DNA of 64,000 bases from Deltaproteobacteria bacterium (GTDB taxonomy: Bacteria; Desulfobacterota_D; UBA1144; Nemesobacterales; UBA2774), in the NCBI GenBank assembly GCA_029262275.1, contig JAJCZS010000029.1:62001-126000 (forward strand), given 5' to 3'. Positions 55,306 to 64,000 of the stretch are shown here, one piece after another. Made by a program: the position numbers and the translations under genes. The notes under the pieces were generated by a model, which saw nothing but the letters and a program-made list of their open reading frames with translations, was not told the origin of the DNA and did not search any database. Positions within the stretch are counted from its first letter, which is position 1. Every line of letters begins with the position of its first letter.

Positions 55306-56126
55306 GCTTTTTTCCGCTCTTTTCTGTAGTCCTTTCCTTTAAGATAGAGAAACTCGCACATTTCATGAAGCCTCGACGCAATACGCTCCCCTACCCTTAC
55401 CTCTAAAATTTCGTGCTTATCACCTATCTCTTGGGCTATATCGTATGTTACATAATTAGTTGTTATTAATGTCTTTTTTGAGGCATTATAGCGTTTAGAA
55501 ATAAGCTGATCTAATATGTTTAGCTCCCACTCATTGCTTCTTCCTTTGCCCAACTCATCTATTACAAGCACATCGGCCTCTACAAGTGGCATTATCACGT
55601 CATTCTCCGGAGTCCCTTCTGAATAGGCTTGCTTAAGCTCAGAGAGTAAGTAAAAGAAATCCTTAAACATACACTTTACTCCATGCTTAAGTGTAAGCTC
55701 GGCGATTGTGCCAACCGCTAGATGAGTCTTCCCAAGCCCAGAGGGACCCATAAGCAAAAAACCATTTTTTGTAGGATATTTTTTTACAAACTCCTCTTTT
55801 GCATATTTGAGCGCGCGTTGAAGTGCAGGGTTCATCCTATTTAGTTCAAGCCCCGCATCCACTTGCACAACATGGGAATATTTGGCTGGAATTCCAGCAA
55901 TGTTATAGAGTTTTACATTCCTTCTTATAACACCACAGAAATGACAAGGGGCAATATAGGAATACCCAGCTTTATTTTCAGATAAGATGTTTCCAGTGCC
56001 TCCACAATGAGGACACTCTTCAATACATTTGCATAAAACCGCTCTGGCATTATTGCTGGAATCATCTATTACATAGCCTGACCAGTTACAGTCATCACAA
56101 CCTATTTTTTGAGACTCTCTACCCAT
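55302..56126 (-). CDS. DnaC/IstB-like ATPase with N-terminal zinc ribbon
   Basis: 275 residues from ATG at 56126, supported by CAGAGG seven bases upstream; the frame is open to 56147. Residues 1-65 hold several CxxC pairs (CDDCNWSG, CKCIEECPHCGGTG, APCHFCGVI) that look like DnaJ-type zinc ribbons. The AAA+ part has Walker A MGPSGLGKTHLAVG, Walker B VLVIDELGKG and sensor ITTNYVTYD, close to helicase-loader DnaC. Overlaps the upstream partner gene by 8 bases. Probably loads the replicative helicase. Confidence 0.85.
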   Translation of the reverse strand: MGRESQKIGCDDCNWSGYVIDDSSNNARAVLCKCIEECPHCGGTGNILSENKAGYSYIAPCHFCGVIRRNVKLYNIAGIPAKYSHVVQVDAGLELNRMNPALQRALKYAKEEFVKKYPTKNGFLLMGPSGLGKTHLAVGTIAELTLKHGVKCMFKDFFYLLSELKQAYSEGTPENDVIMPLVEADVLVIDELGKGRSNEWELNILDQLISKRYNASKKTLITTNYVTYDIAQEIGDKHEILEVRVGERIASRLHEMCEFLYLKGKDYRKERKKA

Positions 56127-56790
56127 TGTAATCCTCTGAAGATACATGCAGACTTTTTAGCCCATAATTATTAATCAATATTTCATTACGAAAAGAAGCT
56201 GTGCTTTCTAAAAGAGCAGCCTCGGTCATATGACGGGCTCTATTTCCTAACTTACCCTGGGCTTCAAGCATAATGTCCTTTTTTTCAGATTCTGTAAGAC
56301 TTTCGAAGAAATCATCAATACACTCCTGTTCTATCTGAGCACTCATACTGAGGGCACTATCTCTATTAGATTTCATCTGAGCTAATAACTTTTCTTTCAT
56401 ATTAAGGTAATAACTCCTTAAAATATCTTCTTTCTCTGACTCAATAAAGCTGTTAACTCTCTTAACTACTATATCGAAGTTTGCGCTCGTGTCTAAGTCT
56501 TCTGATGTATCCGAGTCCTTTCCAATTATAGGACTGTACTCTTCTATCGAGTTTTCTATATACTCTGCACACTGCATCAAACTTCTTTTGGATTTAGGGC
56601 CTTGGCCTTCTTTTGATTTCCATTTCTCAAAAGCCTTGTTTATACCCTTGAACACAACTTCTTTTGGAATCTCTTTATTCTTCCACTCCATTATCAGACT
56701 ATAATCCATAGAAGAGAGCATTATCCCCTCTCCAGCTAATGAAAGAAAGTACTTTTCTACATCTTTTATGTAATTAGAATTGTGCTCCAT
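56119..56790 (-). CDS. Uncharacterised partner of the DnaC-like loader
   Basis: 223 residues, mainly helical. N-terminal YFLSLAGEGIMLSSMDYSL, then MEWKNKEIPKEVVFKGINKA and a following KRSLMQCAEYIENSI, resemble a domain seen in DnaD-like primosomal proteins of deep-branching bacteria. C-terminal region with LTESEKKDIMLEAQGKLG. Translation is coupled to the DnaC-like gene by overlap, which suggests a two-part loading system. Family assignment is tentative. Confidence 0.7.
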   Translation of the reverse strand: MEHNSNYIKDVEKYFLSLAGEGIMLSSMDYSLIMEWKNKEIPKEVVFKGINKAFEKWKSKEGQGPKSKRSLMQCAEYIENSIEEYSPIIGKDSDTSEDLDTSANFDIVVKRVNSFIESEKEDILRSYYLNMKEKLLAQMKSNRDSALSMSAQIEQECIDDFFESLTESEKKDIMLEAQGKLGNRARHMTEAALLESTASFRNEILINNYGLKSLHVSSEDYNG

Positions 56791-56819
56791 CGGGTCTATT
56801 TATTCTAAACCAATTCTAT

Positions 56820-56847
56820 AAAAATCCAAAGCGGGCAGCGCCCGCTT
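56820..56847 (-). terminator. Intrinsic terminator after rpe
   Basis: AAGCGGGC-AGC-GCCCGCTT is a perfect 8-bp GC-rich stem at 56829-56847. On the minus strand it is followed by TGG-ATTTTT (A run at 56820-56824 on plus). It lies downstream of rpe, which runs to 56911 on the minus strand. Confidence 0.75.
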
Positions 56848-56910
56848 GTACACTATTTCTTCGTAACTTCAGGGAATAACATGCGAGGCGTATATAAGAT
56901 CTTTAATTTA

Positions 56911-57579
56911 TTAGGATTCCATTTCATTTCTCATCAAAGAGATGGTCTCTGCATAGTCTGAAGTGCCGAAAATGCCAGAGCCTGAAACTATTGAATCTGC
57001 CCCCGCATCTGCTATGAGTTTAATATTTTCTAGCTTTATTCCGCCATCTACCTGAATTAGAGGCCTGTGCTCTAAACCATCTATGATTTCTCTTAGCATG
57101 CCCACTTTATCTGCCATAGACTCAATAAACTTTTGACCAGGAAACCCTGGCTCAACAGTCATTATCAAGACCATATCAACGTATTCAATTACTTCTTCCA
57201 ATACTGATATTGGTGTCATGGGGCTAATCGCAACTCCTGCTGAGACTCCTCTAGCTTTTATCGTAGACAAACTGCCGTGAAGGAGCTTACATGTCTCATA
57301 TTGAAGTGTGATTCCTAAAATTGAGTCGCCTGCTGCGTCAATAAATTTCTCTGAAAAACTCTCTGGAGCCTCTATTTGTAAGTGTATATCTAGGGGCGGC
57401 GGGTTAGTTCTGGCAAGCGCTTCAACAATTGGAATGCCTAATGTAAGATTGTGAACAAAATGACCGTCCATTACATCTACGTGTATCCAATCTGCACCTG
57501 CTTGTTTTATTGCGTCGACCTCTTCTCCGAGTTTGGTAAAATCAGCTGAGAGTATAGATGGTGCTATAATTTTCTTCAT
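56911..57579 (-). CDS. rpe: Ribulose-phosphate 3-epimerase
   Basis: Interconverts ribulose-5-phosphate and xylulose-5-phosphate. TIM barrel of 222 residues with APSILSADFTKLGEEV at about 5-20, WIHVDVMDGHFVHNLTLG at about 31-48, the GFPGQKF phosphate loop, LIQVDGGIKLEN near 176 and SGSGIFG near 200. AAGGAAAA before the ATG. Monocistronic, divergent from metK and ended by a strong terminator. Confidence 0.96.
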   Translation of the reverse strand: MKKIIAPSILSADFTKLGEEVDAIKQAGADWIHVDVMDGHFVHNLTLGIPIVEALARTNPPPLDIHLQIEAPESFSEKFIDAAGDSILGITLQYETCKLLHGSLSTIKARGVSAGVAISPMTPISVLEEVIEYVDMVLIMTVEPGFPGQKFIESMADKVGMLREIIDGLEHRPLIQVDGGIKLENIKLIADAGADSIVSGSGIFGTSDYAETISLMRNEMES

Positions 57580-57705
57580 TTATATTTTCCTTTAGAAGTG
57601 ATTGAGGATACCGATTATAACACTAAAGAATGTTGGATGTAAAATTAACATTATAAAATACACTCATAGACTTTAAGTAATAGACCGCACTTGCTAACAG
57701 AAACC

Positions 57706-57734
57706 TTGACAGTGCCCCTAAAACAATTTACCAT
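57706..57734 (+). promoter_or_regulatory. Promoter of metK
   Basis: A perfect TTGACA (57706-57711), exactly 17 bases, and TACCAT (57729-57734, four of six). Transcription would begin near 57741, leaving about 40 bases of leader before ATG 57781. No SAM-riboswitch core is visible in the 200-base spacer. Confidence 0.55.
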
Positions 57735-57780
57735 AGACGACTTTATTAAATAACCTGAGTACCACAAAAGGACTAATACT

Positions 57781-58941
57781 ATGTCTCTGAAAAACTTTAT
57801 TTTCACTTCTGAATCAGTAACTGAAGGCCACCCTGACAAGATGGCGGACGGGATTTCTGATGCAATTTTAGACGCTATGTTGGCTCAAGACCTTCACAGC
57901 AGAGTCGCTTGTGAGACCCTTATCACAACAGGATTAACAGTGGTTGCAGGGGAAATCACATCAAACGCAATCGTAGATATATCAGGGATTGTAAGAAGCA
58001 AAATTGCCGAAATTGGATACACACACAGCGATATGGGTTACGACGCTAATACCTGCGGAGTACTTGTAGCGATAGATAAACAATCAAGTGATATTGCAAT
58101 GGGTGTGGACTCTGGAGAAACTAAGCAGCAAGGAGCTGGAGACCAAGGGCTTATGTTTGGCTATGCAACGGATGAAACGCCTGAGCTTATGCCCTCCCCT
58201 ATTATATACGCTCACAAACTAACAAAAAGACTCTCTGAGGTTAGACGTGAAGGAATCATGCCTTATCTAAGACCTGACGGAAAGTCACAGGTTACTTTCA
58301 GATATGAAGACAACAAACCAGTTGCAATTGACGCAATTGTAGTTTCTTCTCAGCATTCTGATGATGTTGATAGCAAAAGAATATATAACGATGTTCTTGA
58401 CGAAGTAATAAGACCTTGCATTGATCAGGATTTAATAACAAAAGATACAAAAATTCATGTAAATCCAACCGGCAGATTTGTCACAGGCGGACCTCAAGGC
58501 GACGCTGGACTTACTGGAAGGAAAATAATAGTTGATACATACGGCGGATGGGCAAGACACGGAGGAGGAGCTTTCTCAGGAAAGGATCCTTCCAAAGTAG
58601 ATAGAAGCGCAGCTTATATGGCGCGTTATGTTGCTAAGAACGTTGTAGCTGCTGGGCTCGCAAAGGAATGTGAAGTACAGCTGGCATATGCTATTGGTGT
58701 TGCTGAACCCGTTTCTGTATTAGTAGAAACTTATGGAACAAATAATGTTGATGAAGAAAAAATTGCAGCTGCAGTAAAAGAAGTCTTTAATCTAACCCCT
58801 GCTGGAATTATTAGCAGTCTCGAACTTTTAAAACCCATTTATCAGCAAACTGCTGCTTATGGTCATTTCGGAAGATCTGGGGACGCTTTTTCATGGGAGA
58901 GAATTGACAGAGTTAATGACCTAAAGAAAGCAGTTGGATAA
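57781..58941 (+). CDS. metK: S-adenosylmethionine synthetase
   Basis: Makes SAM from methionine and ATP. 386 residues: [17 protein letters not shown] at about 15-31, [12 protein letters not shown] at about 117-128 and [19 protein letters not shown] at about 260-278 are the three classical motifs. Followed after 46 bases by ahcY, so the two steps of the methyl cycle are probably co-expressed. Confidence 0.97.
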   Translation: MSLKNFIFTSESVTEGHPDKMADGISDAILDAMLAQDLHSRVACETLITTGLTVVAGEITSNAIVDISGIVRSKIAEIGYTHSDMGYDANTCGVLVAIDKQSSDIAMGVDSGETKQQGAGDQGLMFGYATDETPELMPSPIIYAHKLTKRLSEVRREGIMPYLRPDGKSQVTFRYEDNKPVAIDAIVVSSQHSDDVDSKRIYNDVLDEVIRPCIDQDLITKDTKIHVNPTGRFVTGGPQGDAGLTGRKIIVDTYGGWARHGGGAFSGKDPSKVDRSAAYMARYVAKNVVAAGLAKECEVQLAYAIGVAEPVSVLVETYGTNNVDEEKIAAAVKEVFNLTPAGIISSLELLKPIYQQTAAYGHFGRSGDAFSWERIDRVNDLKKAVG

Positions 58942-58955
58942 TAACTATCATAAAA

Positions 58956-60255
<1,300 letters not shown>

Positions 60256-60264
60256 AAATAACAT

Positions 60265-61152
60265 ATGGACCAACTCCTAGATTCTTTTCTAAGTTATCTT
60301 GCAGTGGAAAAGGGTCTTTCAAAAAATACAATTGAATCTTATGGAAGAGACGTAAGGAAACTTGCTCTCTTCCTACATGAAAATCAAATCTCAGAAGTAA
60401 GCAGTATAAAGTATGAGAACATTCTTGATTTCCTTTCCCATTTTAAAAAACAGGGTTTTAGTGATACCACTACAGTAAGAACCATAGTATCAATAAAGCA
60501 ATTCTTTAAGTATCTTCTGATAGAAAAAATAATAGACGAAGACCCCACCTCACAAATACAGACCCCTAAGATGAAAAAGAGTATTCCTGGGGTTATTTCC
60601 CTTGAGGATGTTGAGAGAGTACTTGCAGCTCCAGTTGAATCAACACCTGAGGGAATAAGAGACTTGGCTATGCTTGAGGTTCTCTACGCAACTGGGATAA
60701 GAGTGTCCGAGTTGATAGGGCTTAAGTTAAATGAAGTCAACTTTGAGATGGGATTTGTCATAGTATACGGTAAAGGCTCAAAGGAGCGCATAGTCCCTAT
60801 AGGTGAGAGAGCACAGGAAAAATTAAAGACATATATGAGTGAATCGAGAACGTCTCTTCTTAAATCAAGAGAGGCAAAAGAACTTTTTGTCACCAGACGT
60901 GGTAGTGGTATGACCAGACAGGGATTTTGGAAACTGATTAAGACCTATGCGCTTAAATCCGGTATAACTAAGGATATTAGTCCCCATACCCTAAGACACT
61001 CCTTTGCAACACATCTTCTAGAGCGTGGAGCGGACCTTAGAGCAATACAGATCATGCTTGGACACTCAGATATATCAACTACGCAGATCTACACGCATGT
61101 AGAGAGTGAGAGGCTTAAAGAAATTCACAAAAAATATCATCCAAGATCGTAA
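60265..61152 (+). CDS. xerD: Tyrosine recombinase XerD/XerC
   Basis: 295-residue site-specific recombinase resolving chromosome dimers. N-terminal SAM-like core-binding domain (AVEKGLSKNTIESYGRD) and a catalytic domain with Arg in YATGIRVSELIGL (about 147), Lys in YGKGSKERIVPI, HTLRHSFATHLLE (His, Arg about 243-246), GHSDISTTQIYTHV with the final His and the Tyr nucleophile near 277. Closest to XerD. It starts the xerD-M50-scpA-scpB-queG-like run; a role in chromosome segregation fits with ScpAB. Confidence 0.93.
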   Translation: MDQLLDSFLSYLAVEKGLSKNTIESYGRDVRKLALFLHENQISEVSSIKYENILDFLSHFKKQGFSDTTTVRTIVSIKQFFKYLLIEKIIDEDPTSQIQTPKMKKSIPGVISLEDVERVLAAPVESTPEGIRDLAMLEVLYATGIRVSELIGLKLNEVNFEMGFVIVYGKGSKERIVPIGERAQEKLKTYMSESRTSLLKSREAKELFVTRRGSGMTRQGFWKLIKTYALKSGITKDISPHTLRHSFATHLLERGADLRAIQIMLGHSDISTTQIYTHVESERLKEIHKKYHPRS

Positions 61153-61204
61153 ATCCAATATAAATTGAGTATATTATCTATCTAAAAATTACACCATTGA
61201 CCTA

Positions 61205-61897
61205 ATGAATTTCGACTTCCTAAACAACATTAATTTTGAATTAATTATCATACAGGCGCCAGTGATCCTGCTGTCTCTAACTATACATGAGTACTTCCAC
61301 GGCTGGACAGCAAATAAGCTTGGAGACCCTACAGCTAAGCTAATGGGGAGACTTACACTTAACCCCATCGCCCACCTAGATGTTCTAGGAACTATTCTTA
61401 TGTTTGTTGTAGGTTTTGGTTGGGCAAAACCAGTGCCAATAAATGCAATGAATTTTAAGGATCCTAGAAAAGGAACTCTTCTTGTAGCTATAGCTGGACC
61501 GCTTTCAAATATAGCCACAGCCATAGTGGCAGGAATGATTTTGCGCCCAATGATACCAAAGGTAATAACAGGAGAGATTGCGCCCGGAAGCATTGACTCA
61601 ATAATTGTCATAATCCTAATTCTAGCTCTTGTCTACGGAATTGCACTTGCTGTCTTTAATATGATTCCAATTCCCCCATTGGACGGCTCACGCGTAATGT
61701 ATGCTATTTTGCCTGATAAATATCTATACCCTTATAGCAGATTTGAGCCCTATGGTGTAATATTTTTGTTCGGATTATTTATATTTGGCGGAGGAATTTT
61801 CAGATATTTGCTATATCCTCTATCATATATTTCACTACTTTTTTCAGGATACAATTTTAGTACTCTATGGGGTATTGTGTATCATCTAATACAATGA
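61205..61897 (+). CDS. M50-family membrane metalloprotease (site-2-protease-like)
   Basis: 230 residues, mostly membrane helices. Zinc site HEYFHGW (HExxH, His about 29/33) in LTIHEYFHGWTANKLGDPTAK, and the second ligand in NMIPIPPLDGSRVM near 155-168 (NPxPPxDG type). Matches the short YwhC/Rip-like subgroup found beside scpA in many bacteria. Substrate unknown. Its stop overlaps the scpA start (ATGA). Confidence 0.92.
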   Translation: MNFDFLNNINFELIIIQAPVILLSLTIHEYFHGWTANKLGDPTAKLMGRLTLNPIAHLDVLGTILMFVVGFGWAKPVPINAMNFKDPRKGTLLVAIAGPLSNIATAIVAGMILRPMIPKVITGEIAPGSIDSIIVIILILALVYGIALAVFNMIPIPPLDGSRVMYAILPDKYLYPYSRFEPYGVIFLFGLFIFGGGIFRYLLYPLSYISLLFSGYNFSTLWGIVYHLIQ

Positions 61898-62667
61898 CGG
61901 AATTAAGCAAAGAACAAGAACACCTACAAGACCCAGAACCCTGTTTGGTAAAGGTTCAACTCTTTGAAGGTCCCCTGGATCTACTTCTTCATTTAATTAA
62001 GAAAAATGAAGTGGATATCTATGATATTCCCATCGCCAGAATAATGGAGCAGTACATTGAATACTTAGAATTTATGAAAGTTCTAAATCTTCAATTCGCA
62101 GGAGAATATCTAGTGATTGCAGCAGAGCTTAGTCTTATCAAGTCTAAGATGCTGCTCCCTAAACCCGTCATAGAAGAAGAGGAAGAAGACCCTAGAGCGG
62201 AGCTTGTGAGAAGGCTGATCGAATATCAGGTCTACAAAGATGCAGCAACAGATTTAGTGGGAAGAGATGTTCTTGGAAGAGATGTATTCAAGAGAGATTA
62301 TATAGACACTTCGTTTGAGACTAATGAAGAAGTTGAGATGATACCTGTGGATATGTGGTCTCTGATTGAGGCCTTCCGTGAATTCTACAAAAGAAGAAGC
62401 TATCTATGGGCTGAAGAGATCTCCTTTGAAGCCGAAACAATCTCAATTGAGGATAAGATTGAACAAGTTATTATACTTCTGCAAACAAGGCCTCAATTAA
62501 AATTCGAGGAACTTTTTGATGATTGTTCCTCAATATCTGACCTTGTGATAACATTTCTGGCTTTGCTTGAGCTTGCAAGAACTGATAATATAGAGGTAGT
62601 TCAAGAAACACCTGATTCGTCAATCTTAATAACATATTCAGGAGAAAGCCAAATTGGATCTTTCTGA
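61894..62667 (+). CDS. scpA: Segregation and condensation protein A
   Basis: Kleisin subunit of the SMC-ScpAB condensin. About 257 residues: VKVQLFEGPLDLLLHLIKKNEVDIYDIPIA is split across about 21-50, then ELSLIKSKMLLPKP at about 82-95, and a C-terminal winged-helix with LLELARTDNIEVVQE. ATG at 61894 overlaps the preceding stop; the frame is open to 61867. Its last 14 bases contain the TTG start of scpB. Confidence 0.94.
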   Translation: MTELSKEQEHLQDPEPCLVKVQLFEGPLDLLLHLIKKNEVDIYDIPIARIMEQYIEYLEFMKVLNLQFAGEYLVIAAELSLIKSKMLLPKPVIEEEEEDPRAELVRRLIEYQVYKDAATDLVGRDVLGRDVFKRDYIDTSFETNEEVEMIPVDMWSLIEAFREFYKRRSYLWAEEISFEAETISIEDKIEQVIILLQTRPQLKFEELFDDCSSISDLVITFLALLELARTDNIEVVQETPDSSILITYSGESQIGSF

Positions 62668-63235
62668 TTTAAAAAAAGCGATAGAGAGTATCATTTTCAT
62701 AGCTGACCAACCTGTTAGTGTGGACAAGCTCTCACTTGCGTTTCCCAATTTTGAGAGAGCCCAGATAAGAAAATGCTTAAAGGATTTGGTTCAAGAATGG
62801 GAAGATCTCGATAGAGGATTTTTACTCTCAGAGATTGCAGGAGGTTTTCAATTTAGAACCGACCCTAAATACAGTGAAGATATATCTAATTACAACAAAA
62901 AGATTAAGAAATTCCGCCTAAGCCGCGCTGCCCTTGAGGTGATAGCCATAATTGCTTATAAACAGCCTGTGACCAGGGTTGAGATTGAAAGCATAAGAGG
63001 TGTGGATTCCTCAGGTGTAATCAATGTACTGTTAGAGCGAAGGGTTATTGAAATTAAAGGTAGAAAAGAGGTTATAGGTAAACCATTTCTATATGGAACA
63101 ACGTCTGAATTTCTTGAGGTGTTTGGACTTAAGAGCCTAAATGACTTGCCTACCTTAAAAGAAATAGATGAGATAAGCCAGAACCTTGAACCTAACATTA
63201 CACCTATAGAAGAAAATAACGAGACTGCGTTATAA
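62654..63235 (+). CDS. scpB: Segregation and condensation protein B
   Basis: Partner of ScpA in SMC loading and chromosome organisation. 193 residues: IESIIFIADQPVSVDKL at about 10-26, IAGGFQFRTDPKYSE, KIKKFRLSRAALEVIAIIAYKQPVTR (split near 78-100) and IRGVDSSGVINVLLERRVIE near 112-131, the two winged helices. Start TTG at 62654 inside scpA; no closer ATG fits. No smc gene in the window. Confidence 0.93.
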   Translation: MDLSDLKKAIESIIFIADQPVSVDKLSLAFPNFERAQIRKCLKDLVQEWEDLDRGFLLSEIAGGFQFRTDPKYSEDISNYNKKIKKFRLSRAALEVIAIIAYKQPVTRVEIESIRGVDSSGVINVLLERRVIEIKGRKEVIGKPFLYGTTSEFLEVFGLKSLNDLPTLKEIDEISQNLEPNITPIEENNETAL

Positions 63236-63246
63236 TACCAAATAAG

Positions 63247-63993
63247 ATGGACGCAGACATTGTCCTAGAAAAAGTAAAAAGTCATTTCCTAAACTCAGGG
63301 TTCAATCTAACTCTTACAATTGACCCACTCCAATATAACAAAGCAGCTGGAGCAAACAAAAAGAATGCAGAAGACTTTCTACCTGAGGCGAAATCTATAA
63401 TTTTAGTTGGTTTTGCGGGAAAAGAGTTCTGGAGCATTTTTCAGAACTATCTACAAAGTAATCCAGAGTTTAAAACTAATAATATTGATCTAATCGACAA
63501 CTATACAATTCTTAAATTTAATGAAGCAAGTCGTATTCTAGATTCTAACAATCTTGAATATGAATCCTTCCACCCCTTTGGAGAGAACGCTATTGAACTG
63601 AATTTTCTCAAACTTGCAGAACTAGGGGGTGCCGGGGTCCCAAGCTTGTTAGGACTTCTTCTGCATCCGGCATATGGAACTTGGATTTCACTTAGAGGGG
63701 CTTTTATAACAAATCTGGAGCCAAATCAATACGATAGGCCTATACATAGTTTTGACCCCTGCCCTACTTGCGATAAACCCTGCATCTCCGCGTGCCCTGC
63801 TCATACAATATCAGAGTCAGGATGGGACTGGGAAGCATGTATGAAATTTAGACTAGATGATATAACTTGTGCTAAGTCTTGCGCTTCAAGACTAGCCTGC
63901 CCCTATGGTCAAGAACAGCAATATCCAGCAGATCAACTCCACTATCACCACAAGTTTGTATTAAAAAGTGTAAAAGAATATTTCCAAGATTAA
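63247..63993 (+). CDS. Short QueG-like Fe-S protein
   Basis: 248 residues related to epoxyqueuosine reductase QueG but about 130 shorter and without its C-terminal repeats. The loop AGVPSLLGLLLHPAYGTW and ISLRGAFITNLEP (about 129-158) match the QueG core. Cysteines follow in FDPCPTCDKPCISACPAHT (about 169-187), with ITCAKSCASRLACPYG near 206-221. The lost sections include parts needed for cobalamin and tRNA binding, so the substrate may differ. Its TATAAT overlaps the scpB stop. Ends seven bases before the window edge. Confidence 0.75.
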   Translation: MDADIVLEKVKSHFLNSGFNLTLTIDPLQYNKAAGANKKNAEDFLPEAKSIILVGFAGKEFWSIFQNYLQSNPEFKTNNIDLIDNYTILKFNEASRILDSNNLEYESFHPFGENAIELNFLKLAELGGAGVPSLLGLLLHPAYGTWISLRGAFITNLEPNQYDRPIHSFDPCPTCDKPCISACPAHTISESGWDWEACMKFRLDDITCAKSCASRLACPYGQEQQYPADQLHYHHKFVLKSVKEYFQD

Positions 63994-64000
63994 ACTTAAC

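Noticed and set aside
57580-57780. SAM riboswitch ahead of metK
   Set aside because: No conserved SAM-I core (GATGAA-type junction, terminator stem) is visible; a plain promoter explains the spacer.

Overview
The window is an AT-rich, gene-dense bacterial chromosome segment with about 63 protein-coding genes on both strands, short spacers and several four-base ATGA overlaps. I see no tRNA, rRNA, CRISPR array, insertion sequence or prophage. The cell looks Gram-negative: it has an Mla-type lipid ABC transporter with an MCE protein and auxiliary lipoprotein, other lipoproteins, and a class A penicillin-binding protein. It appears to be an aerobic or facultative heterotroph: pyruvate dehydrogenase (AceE/AceF/Lpd), LutABC lactate oxidation, a PQQ-type sugar dehydrogenase, zinc-type HemB and Fur. 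The gene mix (CdaA-CdaR-GlmM cluster, AhcY related to archaeal and thermophile forms, LutABC, Zn-ribbon DnaC) suggests an uncultured deep-branching lineage near the former Deltaproteobacteria, such as Dadabacteria or Nitrospinota. That placement is inference from memory, not a search result.

Layout. 1-7.9 kb: 3' part of metH, an orphan receiver-like protein, a HAD hydrolase, hemB, glnS and a PurN-like protein with altered catalytic residues. 8-12.5 kb: cdsA, then an mla operon (STAS-fused MlaE, MlaF, MlaD, lipoprotein). 12.5-21.6 kb: mixed accessory genes: a secreted Cys-containing protein, a DUF945/YdgA-like protein, a methylisocitrate-lyase-like enzyme divergent from a MerR-like regulator, a Y-family polymerase, Rieske and TPR proteins, an unknown membrane protein, a lipoprotein and a PQQ dehydrogenase. 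21.6-29.7 kb: pyruvate dehydrogenase locus, with lipB-lpd divergent from aceE-aceF and a histidine-kinase-type ATPase/GNAT fusion directly after aceF. 30-38 kb: ileS, HIT protein, a long isochorismatase-family protein, lutABC and an SDR. 38.3-39.3 kb: spacer with decay, including a 35-base copy of part of the SDR gene. 39.3-45.4 kb: mono-cluster ferredoxin, FmdB-like protein, second SDR, ComEA-like protein, PBP1A and cysteine synthase. 45.4-52.3 kb: ftsH-folP-cdaA-cdaR-glmM-pdxJ. 52.3-57.6 kb: fur with a clear Fur box, folC, an HDAC-family protein, a DnaC-like loader with partner, and rpe. 57.7-64 kb: metK-ahcY, xerD, an M50 protease, scpA-scpB and a short QueG-like Fe-S protein.

Connections. 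MetH, MetK and AhcY together form the activated-methyl cycle. LipB supplies the lipoyl group that AceF carries and Lpd reoxidises. CdaA, CdaR and GlmM link c-di-AMP synthesis to cell-wall precursor supply. The observations most worth a second look are the ATPase-GNAT fusion beside pyruvate dehydrogenase, the PurN homologue lacking its catalytic His and Asp, the IleS C-terminal zinc finger that has lost its ligands, the duplicated SDR fragment and other small broken frames in spacers, and several genes with TATAAT boxes so close to the start codon that their transcripts may be leaderless. I did not find a convincing wholly new multi-gene system.
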